Of a stretch of DNA of 44,644 bases, positions 35,301 through 44,644 are shown piece by piece. Location: positions 1 through 44,644 of the forward strand of contig JAAMXP010000811.1 of the NCBI GenBank assembly GCA_019693395.1, read 5' to 3'. Each line of letters starts with the position of its first letter. Positions within the stretch are counted from its first letter, which is position 1. This DNA comes from Ettlia oleoabundans. Taxonomy: Eukaryota; Chlorophyta; Chlorophyceae; Chlamydomonadales. The notes below the pieces were generated by a model. The model was not told the DNA's origin and searched no databases. It saw only the letters and a list, made by a program, of their open reading frames with translations. Position numbers and translations under genes: made by a program.

Positions 35301-38300
35301 AGCCCCAGCGGGCACCGAACTAGAACCCAGCGGTGCAACGTCATGTAAGGCCAGCACAAGGCCAAACGAGGGTATGATGTGTCCGGTTTGATCTGGGGTG
35401 CATATCCGCTGTCCCCTCGCAGGGCGTTGCTAGAGAGTTTCCGGAGGGCGGACATCAAGGCACAAAAGTCGTTTATCAACCACGAGCTAGACGAGCAAAC
35501 GGCAAGCACACTGTTCAGCAGCGTCTATGACGGAGTGAAGGGGGGCACCCTCAAGATTCACACAGCCGTAGCTGACGGCGCTGAGCAAGTGGGCAATTTC
35601 TTCAAGTGGGTGCACAAAGGCGCTGGAACTCCAGCAGCTCCAGTTTGTTGAGGGGCTGTGCCGCCGACACTGCCGCCCTTTGCTACGGTGCCTCACCCTG
35701 TTGCCATACACCGCTGCTGCAGCAGGCACCCCATTAGTCGTATGTATGCCCCTGCTTGATGCTGCAGGAGCCTAGTTAGCTTTGGCAAAGGGCCAGGCCC
35801 TGTGCTGCCGGCAGAAGTGGTGACGCCAGAGGGAGCTTCGCCGGAGGAGGCAGTTGGCTTGCAGCACAGCGAAAGCAACATCAGCAACTCCTCGACACAA
35901 ACCACCGCAGCCGATGCAGGCTCTCGTAATGAGTCCCTCAAGCGACTGTCTGGAAAGTACCGAGTAGATTATCAGGTAGAATTAAAAGCAGGCGGCACGA
36001 TGGGCAGCAGCACTAGCAGCAGCAGAGCCGGCCACGTCTGCAGCGGCGTGGGGATAGGGATACAGTAGTTTTTTTTCTACTGCTGCGCATTATGCAGCAG
36101 GATGGGTGCAGCAAAACAACAAACATATGACTCAAAGACTGAACCGTTGCTTGGCGGGGGACAGTGGAGAGGGGAGGGCCAAGCGGCTCAGAGGAGCAGG
36201 CCCGTGCAGATGAAGCTCAATATCAGCCCTCGCCCCTACCTGAGCTATGCCAAAGCCTAACTGCTGCTGCTCCCGTACACACCCTGCCACTCATTGTCCT
36301 GTATCTTTGCTGCAGAAGTACCCTATCGCGGGATACGTGAAGCTGCCGTACGCGCTGCAGCCCTTTGTGCAGTTGCCCTGCCTAGATCATGTTGTGGTGG
36401 TGGCTAAGCCCACTGGCGACGTGAGCGGCGGGCTGGAGGGATACCGAGCGGTGAGAATTGCTGCAACTGTGTGCCGGCTGTGTTCTCGCTTGCATATCAA
36501 GCAGCGGCAGCCAAGAGGGCAACTTGATGCCACAGCAGGTAGGCGAAATGGTGCCCCTGGGGCAACCCGGGTTCCATTTGTGTGCTTATCATGCCCAACT
36601 GCATGTGGCCAAGATTGTGGCAGTACTCTTCATGCACCACATTGCATGCAGGCGGTGGCCAAGCCGGAGCGTGCGTCAGCACCCATTTTCGCCGTCATAG
36701 ACACACCCAGCAAGAAGGTGCACGACAAGGGTTACCTGTGGATCGAGGTGAGGCATAGCTGGGTGACGCCTAGGCCCGGGGTGAGCCACAAGAGCAGGTG
36801 GCAGGGCTGTAAGGGCTTTATTTCATGCCCTTGACAGCACTCTAGATGGAGGAGTGTGGCACCCCAAAGCTGACCCATCATGCCCCATTTTGCTGCTTGT
36901 CCATGTGTGAGCAGATCCCGCTGTCCGACATATTCAAGCTGAATGTTGGGGAGATGAAGAGCATTGATGATTACATGAAGGTGTGTGGCAGTTTTTAGAG
37001 CCAAAAGCCTACTTGCCAGTTAACTTGCCCTAGCATTGCAACAAGCCAAGTAACCAGTGGCTCACAACCTAGAAGCAGCAAGAATGGACTTTGCGATGGT
37101 GCAGCCCTGAGTTGCTTGCTTTTGACCCCTTCAAAAGAAAATCGCCTACTGCATCCACATGCGCACACGCAGGTGCTGAGCAAGAAGGGGCGATGGAATT
37201 TCAAGGACCGGCAGAAGAAGTTCAACCAGGGGTTGAAGTGCGAGTATGTGCCGCTGCCCCCAGGCTCAAAAGAGCTCGTGGATGAGCTGTGGCCGCTGTA
37301 CAAGAAGTGAGTTTGTGTGTGTGCTGAAGTGTTTGGTTGGTGGATGGATGGAATGCGTGGGCCATGACCCTGGTCAGCAGCGCCAAGTGCAGCAGCGCGT
37401 TGCTTATGGTCAGTACAAGTCAGGCGTTAGACCCCTAGGTTTTTTTGTTATACAAAACTCAGCTCTGCATGTCACACTTCTACGACGCTGTCTGTGTGCA
37501 GTACTGGTGAGCGCAATGGCTTCACTGTGCTGACCGAGGCCGAATTTTACGACTTCCACCTCAACACCCCGGACCTCACAGTCATGCTCATCAGGGTGAG
37601 CGCGGCTGGGCGTGGGCAGCTGGGGTCCTTGCCCTCGGCCTGTAGGGCCCTGGCTGGCCTCTTTACTTTCTTGTTCATGTAAGCACCCCCTGCGCAGTTC
37701 CTGTCTGATGGCATGCTTTAAACCATGCCTGCGCTGTTTTTCGCGCTGAATCACCGACAGGACAAGGACACCAACGCCCTAGTCACCTTCTGCACGGGGG
37801 TGCGGGCGGGCGACACGCTGATGCCCATGTGGTGCGGCACCGACTATGACAACGAGAAGAGTAGGCAGTGCTCCTCCTACTTCAACATGCTCTATGAGGT
37901 AGCTAGCGTACTGCCCTATTGGTTCACCTATGCTGTGCTGCCTGGAAGCATGGCACAGATAAGGTTGTGTACAGTATCCCAGAAGAGGCAGCAGAGCTGT
38001 GTGAATTTGGCAGCCTTGCAGGTTGTGTGTAGTGCACCCAAGTGGCCCCACAACCTGCCCAATGCACATCCTGGAGGCAGCGGAATCTTACGAACCAATT
38101 TTTGTGCTGCCTCCTCCTCATCCTGCCTAGTGCAGTACGTGAAGATTGGCATTGCAGACCCCGCCATCAACTGGATTGACCTGGGTGCCTCTCGCCGCTC
38201 AGCAAAGACGGCCATCGGCTTCACAGGCTATCCAGTCAGGTGATGGCATGAAAGGGCTGCTATTGTGCGGGCAACAGGGGCTCCGTAAACCATAGCTTTA

Positions 38301-41300
38301 CCCAACACAGAGCTGCAAAGATGATGTGGCTGGGAACGGTTGCACACGAGTTTCACAACCGTTGGCAGGCGACAGTTGTATCAGCACCGCCGCTTGCTGT
38401 CATGCCAGCTGGCCCCAGCCTGACCCTTTTGTGTCTTCCTGTGTTGCAGCATTTACATTCGCTGCAAGAACAGCGTGCAGGAGGCGCTGTATGCCCAGAT
38501 GATGTCCGTCTACTTCAAGGTGGGCTGACATAGGGGTGGTAGATATGGAAATTATACCAAGACAGGCAAGGGTGGGTTGTAGCTGCCAAATGTGTTTGTA
38601 ATCAAATGGCAGGCAGCCAGGCTCTGCTGCAGCAATGCTAATTCGACTGGAAAGCAGGAGGATAGCACAGGACATTCTTTTGGCCATACGTTAGCCACCC
38701 CCTGCCTGTTCATTGCAGAAAGAGGAGCTGATCAATGACCCTTGAAGCGGCAGTCTCAAATATTCTCCAGCCATGCTCAGGCAGGGACGTACCAACGTGA
38801 CCAGCAAGCGTGGTACAGCTGGTAGCCAACCAGCAGCTGTCAGGCATTGGCAACCCAATGCAAGAGGGCATCGGCATCGTTATCACAATTAACTTCTCAT
38901 TGTTGTCTTTATTATAAGATTTTACTGTAAAGTATATTTCGCAACTGCCCCTCTCAGTGGAGCTGGCTTTTCGTGCCGGCAGAGGCTGAGCAACACTGGG
39001 GAACTACCCTACTACACTGCACCTTCCACTCGAACAACGGAACTTGGTCCTATCCCCCCTCCTTACCAAACTGTATAGTAAAACTATGTTGCTTGTAAGC
39101 ACACATTTTGGGTGCTGTAGTTCCGCGAAGCCAGCCAACGAGCGTAGCAAAAGACATGGATGTTTCTCCACGCAGAACCCGTGGAGAACATGGCGACAAA
39201 CCATCACTCTATCAAGCGCAACAAACACTCACCACGCTCATTGCAGCAGCGGAGCTTGCAAAGCCGCGCTGGCGCTGCCACCAGTCTGCAGCTCCACATG
39301 CGCCCAACCACACCTCACGCCACAGCAGCTGGCGGTCAACTGCATGCGGGGGAGCGGGCAGCCGCATATGAGAGGATTACCAGTTTATGCACACTTGCAT
39401 GTGCATCAAACAAAGGATAATGAGCTGTTGTTGACAGAGGGCAGGTGTGGGCCTTAAACGCTTGATGATTTAGGCATGGCTTGCCCGTCTGTTGCATGCT
39501 TTCCAGCACACGAGTCAGCTTGCTCAAGGGCCAAGAATCTCGTGATGAGGCAGGGTCAATCCGAGCTTCCTGCAGGCATGAAGGAGCAGCAGTGGTGTAT
39601 TTGAACAAGACGGCTGCTGCAAATTCACAGAGTGTGTCTATTGGCAGCACTGTTTTTAGGTGGCACACTGTGCACGCGAGTGGCACCTTCAGTTTGGCGT
39701 AAAACAAATCGACTGGTCGTAGCTGCTGCTGAGCCTCCTGAGCTGCCGCCACCTGCCGTGCTGGAGGGCGCACTGCGGCAGGCATTTGCGCCCCTGGCGG
39801 GTGCGCAGCCCTGCGCATCCGAGCGACTGACAGTACACCCCTTCCTCCCCCTGCAGTTGGTACACTGGCTGTAGCCGCCAACAGGGCTCGTTGGGGCTGC
39901 TGAGGTTGCTGCTGCTGCTCCTGCGCAGCTGCCAGCAGACGCTGCCGCTGAGCACGCTGCTGCTGCCAGTTGGTGTATAATTCGTAGAGAGGCACAGTTC
40001 CCTCCACCCACTGCAAAACAGCGAGGGACGTGGGTCCGGCATCTTGGTTGTACAATAATGAGGAGTTGGCGGGGCGGAGGCAGGTGCACAGGTACAGATT
40101 GCTGTGGTGAGATCCTAAAAGAGCCAAGAGGCATCCAGGTGTTGAACTGCGGCTGCACCATCTCGCTGCCCCTTGCAGACATCACAAAGTGCACATGCCT
40201 GCACCTTCTGGGTATCACAAAGCCTCACCCACCTGCACGAGCCCCACTCTGCTACCCAGAGGCACCACTTCGAAACACTGCTCAGGTGCCATGCCGCCGT
40301 GCGCGCTACATGCGCTGCCGCCGCCAGCTTGCGTAGCAGACCGGCAGGCCCGCAGCATCTGCATGAGGCGTGCGTCTGCACGCAGATCCTCGCGTCCCTG
40401 CACAGGTGACAAGGAAGGCATGGTGTGCCCGTTTTCAGCAACTGATTGTAAGAGGGATATTTAAAGCTCAATTTCGGGTGCCATGGTGCTGGCTTGAAGA
40501 GGCACATCACAGAATCAGCACACACAGCCACTCACCTTCAACAGGAACATGCGTTGAGTGCCATCGCTGCCTGTGAACCGCAGGCGCTTGGGACGGGTCT
40601 TGGTGGAAAGCACATCCACCTCTGGTGCCACTGCAGCCACTGTCACCAGTACCGATTCATCAGCACCAGCCACAGGAGCAGGCAAGCCAGCAGTTCTAGG
40701 TGGGGCAGTCTTGCTGGCATCAGTACCAGGCATGGGTATGCCGCTATCTGCCAGCGTGGCGAGTGCAGGTGCCACATCACCCAGGTGCAGCCGCTTGGGC
40801 CGCAGCGCTGCCGCAAGTTCGCCAGCTGCACCGCGCAGGAGCGCAAGAACCCTCTGCCGCTGCAGGCTGGCTGTGCTGACTGCGGCGGGTTTGCTGACTG
40901 CAGCGGGCTTGTTGCCGCTGTTTGTGCTGCGATTCCTGATGCTCTGACGAGGCGCAGTAGATGCTTCTATGGCTCCTGCCCCGACTGGAGGGTCAGCCAC
41001 GGGCGCTGCCAACTGCTGTAGCAACCGGCGCAGGCGCGGCAGCTGCTGCTGCTGAAAGCGCTGCTCGTGCGGCGTTGCAGGCTCGGTTGCCTCGGCTGCC
41101 TGTAGCTGCTGGTGCAGGCACAGCAGCACTGGAGCCATTGCTGTCAGGTAGCAGTCCGCTGTGGTGTCTACAGGTGCAGCAGTTGCAACTGGTTCAACAG
41201 CGCCACTGCCGCCTTCTGTTGCTGTTGCCATACCCTCAATCTTCTGTTGTGCTTGGAGCCGCTTGGCGGAAGTGGCAGCTGCCTCCAGCAGCACAGCGTG

Positions 41301-44300
41301 CCAGTGCTCCTCAGGCAGTACCGCCAGCTTGGCTGCCCCTGCTGTGAGCACTGCCAGCTGGCTTGCAAGCATAGGGTGACGCTGCTCAAGTTCACCACGC
41401 AAGCCTGCCAGCAGCGGCGGGGCTTCCTGCTGCTGCAACACCGCGACGTTATACGCTGGTTCTGGCATTACACCTCTGGGCACATGCTCGCGCGGTTGGG
41501 CAGCTGCAGCCACCGTGGTAGGCAGCAACACCTGGCAGGGGTTGGCTACCGCCACGTGGAGCAGAAGGTCCCTCACCAACACCTGCCGCTGCCCGAGGCT
41601 GCCCTGGTCACTGCTGGTGCTGCTGCCGCCGTCGCTCTTGTTGGAGCTCGTGGGGCCGCCTGTTGCCAGCTGGGACAGCAGGTGTGGCACAACAGGCAGC
41701 CAGGCAGCCGCAGGAATGGCCACCAGCTGAGCCCATGTGTCTGCAGGCTGACAGCTGCCGAGCTGCTCCAGCAAATGCAGCACCCGCAGCAGCACCGGCA
41801 ACATGCCGTAACAGCCGTCCCCGATGCTGCCTGTGCCGCTGGCCGCCGCCAGGGCCAGGGTCCGGCAGCTGCTGATGAATGCTGCCTGCAATAATGCTGC
41901 CTGCAACTCTCGCTGATCCTCTTGCTGCTGCTTAGGCTTCTGCTCCGCCTGCACCTGCCCGTGCTGCTGTGCCAGCTGGTGCAGCCAGAAAGACAACTGC
42001 CACCACCGAAGAGCTGCATCAGGCGCCGCAGCAGCCGCAGTTTTCAAGGCAGCATATTGTATAGCAGCAATTGCCTCTACCCAGTCGGAACTTGCACCTG
42101 GTAAGCCGCGCAGCAGTTGACTATCCTCCACTTGCTCCTGTGTTGCCTTCATCAGTAGCTGTTCCACCAACGCAAAGCTGCTGCTGCTGCCTCTGTCGCC
42201 GCTGCTGGCCTCGAACTGCAAACCTGGAAGCTGCACACTGCGCATGGCTGCTGCCAGCTCAGGGGCAGGGATGCCCGCCTGTGGCCCTCGCAAACCCAGC
42301 AGCAGCTGGGCAGCAGCAGGTGCCACTGCGGTTACAACGCGGCCGCTACTTGCAGCATCAAGAAGCAAGCGCCAGGCGTCGCGACCTGCGGCTGCATCCT
42401 GTGCTGCCGTCAGCTGCAAACGTTGCAGGCGGATCACCAGGTCTGCCGCCGACCCATTGCCTGTGCTGCTGTCAGGGGCCAAGGGGCCAGCCTGCTGACA
42501 GGCGTCTGCACGCTGCAGTAGCCGCAGGGCGCATGCACTGTTGCCACTGCGGGCTGCCTGGCGGGCTGCTGCTACCACCAGCGTGTCTTGCTGCTGATGA
42601 GGCGGCGCAGCCGTGCCCAGCAGCACGAGTAGCGCATGCAAGGATCCGTGGGAGACGCCGCTCAGTGAGCCCGTGCCAGAGTGCTGCGACTGCCATGCTG
42701 AAAACGGCTCTTCGGTGCCTGACAGCAGCGTTTCCACAGGCAGCCGCAGCTGCCTGTGCAAACGTTGCTGCACCTCCTGCCCTGCCCCGCTCTCTGCAGC
42801 CGCCAGATCTGCCAGGCATGCCGCAGCTGCTGTCGGTGAGGCACCATTGGCGGCGGCTGGGTCAAAGCTGGCCAGTTGCAGCCTCAGCAGCAGCTCGCGT
42901 GGCTGCAGCAGCCTGCTACTCGTGTTACGGGGTCCACCCGCCTGCTCCTCCTCCCCCTTCTGCCAAAGAGGCTCTTCCCAGCTGGCCAGTTGCATGCAGC
43001 GGGCGACCGCAGCCGCCGACAGCCTGCTGCCCGGTTTGGTCTGCGGGGCAGCAAAGAGCGCCAAATAGTCACACTCACACGCAATCACTGGAACCCAAGA
43101 ACCAAAGAAATGCCTGACTTTCCAGAACAGACGGCGCATATTGGCCCCTGTCGCCCATAGATCAACAGCCCTGCCGGCCTTACCTCAAGCCACCGACTCA
43201 AGCCCGCTGCATCGCCCACGGCAGCATATGCCTCTGCAGCAAGGCGTGCCAGTACGCCAGCCGGCACACACTGCATGCTGGGGGGCGCTCTGCTACCAGG
43301 TGAGCCAGCGTAAAGCTGGCTGTACTGCCTGATGGCATCTTCGTACCGCCCCGCAGCCTGGTGCTGTACACCCTCCAGCCAATCCCAGGCGGCTGCCGCT
43401 GCGGCGGCGGCTGACTGGGATGAGTCGGTGCTAGCTGACGCTGTTGCCCTGGCACTGCCTGCTGCCAGCTGAAATTGCTGCAGCAGCGGCTGGAAGGCGT
43501 TGCGGCAAAAGGACTGCAAACCGGCAACACCTTCCGCGTCTCCCAGAGCACACAAGGCGGCCGACACCGAAGCAGCGGCCTCTGCCACTTTGGCTGCTGC
43601 CCCCTGCAGCTGCTCCTGGCTTAGCCGCCGTGCGCTGTACGCTCTGCTAGCCCCCTGCAGCCCCTGCTGCTCCTGGCGCAGCGCAGGGTCCGGGCTGCCA
43701 CGTGTAGCAGCCAGCAATGCTGCAGCCGGGTTGGCAGCCGCCGCAGCCCCGCTGTCGTCCGAAATGCGTCGCTGCTGCTGGGGACCCACTAAAGGCGTGC
43801 GAGCCGGCCCTACGATTGTCCTTGCTACAGGTGAAAGGGCCTCCTGTTCCTTAGAATGCTGCTCCTGCTCACTGGTGTCCTTCCTCTCGCTGCATCCCCC
43901 GCCTTTGACTGCCGAGGGCAGCAGGACCTGCAGCTGCTGCTGCAAGTCGCGCAGCCGCAACAGCCCGTGATAAGCCGCAAGTTCGTGCGCTTGGACCGCC
44001 GCCGCCACTCGCAGCAGCACGGGCCGCATCCTTGTGAACCATGCATGGCAGACCTGCAAGGTTGCAGATTGGAACGTGCCCTTGATTCAGCTCCGTTCTT
44101 TACCACTTTAGGCACGCACTTCAGTCAGACAAATATTGCTGCGCGAAGAAACAATATTCTGTCACACTTCCGCATGATCATGCTCACCTTCTCATTTGCC
44201 GCAAAAAAAGTTGTTGCCGCCTGCGACGCATTGGACCGGCTGCGTGTCCCGCTAGTCGCAGCACTGATGTACTGCTCCAGGGCATACAGGAACAACAGCA

Positions 44301-44559
44301 GGAGCAGCGCTGCCTGCCTCCTCTCGGGGTTGCTGCTATTGCTACTACTGGCGCTGCCGCTGTCCAAAGCACCCTGCCCTGCCTGTCCAGCCTGCTGTGC
44401 CTGCTCTTGCTGGGACACCGGCTGCTGCTGTAGTGCTGCTGCTGCCCCTTGTACTGCACGCTCAAAGGCGGAGAGCGTCTGTGCAGGGCCCCCGTAATGC
44501 GTGCGGAGACGGGCGGCCACACACTGCTTGGCGGCCTCCTGCACTGCCAGCCATGCGGC
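29306..44559 (-). CDS. SMG1: SMG1-like PI3K-related protein kinase (nonsense-mediated decay), 5' end outside window
   Basis: In the family, SMG1 phosphorylates UPF1 to trigger decay of mRNAs with premature stops. Exons present: 44559-44188, 44053-43184, 43040-40536, 40397-40233, 40010-39687, 39569-39485, 39339-39233, then a 4.2 kb intron, 35026-34923, 34721-34645, 34485-about 34358, 34100-33759, 33608-33177, 33045-31527, 31394-30046, 29794-29306; about 2955 aa. SMG1-specific marks: RLRTHYGGPAQT and FFAANEKV in the FAT region; RPKRLRFTGSDG and LLKGREDL (ATP-binding Lys); VVPLGSRVGLVQWVEGTVPL; DWWQRQRGFASSAAAMSV; catalytic VGHLLGLGDRHLDN; VHIDFSVVFDR; LKVPEVVPFRLTQ; VEGAFRLGCEHTL; DPAVDW. A ~1200-residue Ala/Gln/Leu-rich insertion follows, as in other SMG1 proteins, then a FATC end (LARMYEGWMPWC). 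The intron after 39485 uses a GC donor. The donor near 34358 is ambiguous (34349 also fits). N-terminal HEAT region lies right of the window. Confidence 0.93.
34309..34321. repeat. Short CA microsatellite in an SMG1 intron
   Basis: A run of CA dinucleotides on the plus strand (TG in the SMG1 transcript), just downstream of the ambiguous SMG1 donor near 34358. No other role is visible. Confidence 0.7.
35125..38745 (+). CDS. FemAB/GNAT-like acyltransferase, nested in an SMG1 intron
   Basis: Twelve exons, 446 aa, phases consistent: 35125-35221, 35434-35605, 35768-35975, 36316-36450, 36652-36747, 36915-36980, 37173-37306, 37502-37595, 37761-37898, 38136-38239, 38450-38519, 38719-38745. The whole gene lies inside the SMG1 intron 39232-35027, on the opposite strand. 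The C-terminal half looks like the GNAT fold of FemAB/BioF2-type N-acyltransferases: KGRWNFKDRQKKF, then LWPLYKKNTGERNGF, FYDFHLNTPDLTVML, a strand set LVTFCTGVRAGDTL, YFNMLYEYVKIGI, and INWIDLGASRRSAKTAIGF, whose D-L-G-x-S-x4-AK-x2-IGF pattern is typical of that group. The N-terminal ~150 residues are acidic/Ser-rich and unrecognised. No signal peptide or membrane segment is seen. Acceptor and product are unknown. Junction of exons 1 and 2 is the weakest (acceptor GCTAG at 35433). The family assignment is moderate; the gene model is stronger. Confidence 0.78.
38926..38930 (+). terminator. Candidate poly(A) signal (TGTAA) of the nested gene
   Basis: TGTAA on the plus strand about 180 nt after the stop of the nested gene and about 300 nt before the SMG1 exon 39233-39339 begins on the other strand. 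It supports the nested gene being a complete transcription unit ending within the intron. The motif is short. Confidence 0.45.
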
Positions 44560-44644
44560 CTGAGAGAGGCAGCAGGGTACACGCCTGCAGCCAGCCCAGG
44601 AAGGAATTTGATAAGTTATAAGATCTATAAGCCATGGAGGGGGG

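Noticed and set aside
42071..43117. Long open frame on the plus strand, rich in Ala, Pro, Cys and Leu
   Set aside because: It lies exactly opposite the large SMG1 FAT exon 43040-40536. CAG/CTG-rich coding sequence leaves other frames open; the product has no family motif.

Overview
This is a stretch of eukaryotic nuclear DNA, most likely from a green alga (Chlorophyta, possibly Trebouxiophyceae-like). The grounds are: genes split into many exons by short GT-AG introns (mostly 100-400 bp); GC-rich coding sequence with long Ala/Gln/Ser-rich runs built from CAG/GCA repeats; a fused plant/algal phylloquinone gene; and TGTAA motifs, the green-algal poly(A) signal, just behind several stop codons. 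I built the exon models by hand from protein-family motifs, splice consensus and reading-frame phase. Exon edges may be off by a base or two, and no transcript evidence was available.

Layout, left to right. (1) Minus strand, about 6799 to beyond the left edge: PHYLLO, a fusion of isochorismate synthase (MenF) and SEPHCHC synthase (MenD); any MenC/MenH parts lie outside the window. (2) Plus strand 7188-19158: DNA topoisomerase II, about 34 exons and about 1563 aa, head-to-head with PHYLLO. (3) Minus strand 19671-22124: PrmC/HemK-like release-factor glutamine methyltransferase, tail-to-tail with TOP2. (4) Plus strand 22795-27645: TRM1, tRNA guanine-26 dimethyltransferase, head-to-head with PrmC. 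(5) Minus strand, about 28269-29024: a small, probably mitochondrial protein of unknown function. (6) Minus strand 29306 to beyond the right edge: SMG1, the phosphatidylinositol-3-kinase-related kinase of nonsense-mediated mRNA decay. The window holds its last ~2955 residues: FAT region, kinase domain, long C-terminal insertion and FATC. (7) Plus strand 35125-38745: a 12-exon gene for a FemAB/GNAT-like acyltransferase of 446 aa, lying entirely inside one ~4.2 kb SMG1 intron and read from the opposite strand.

The genes do not form a pathway. They are housekeeping genes (vitamin K1 synthesis, chromosome topology, translation termination, tRNA modification, mRNA surveillance) packed with short intergenic gaps, two of them divergent and probably shared promoters. 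The most unusual points are: the complete multi-exon gene nested antisense in the intron that splits the SMG1 kinase domain; the PHYLLO gene keeping a full-length isochorismate synthase module; four frame-supported GC-AG introns in four different genes; loss of two of the four zinc-finger cysteines in TRM1; and a duplicated acidic motif in the SMG1 insertion. I saw no mobile elements, CRISPR arrays, tRNA or rRNA genes.
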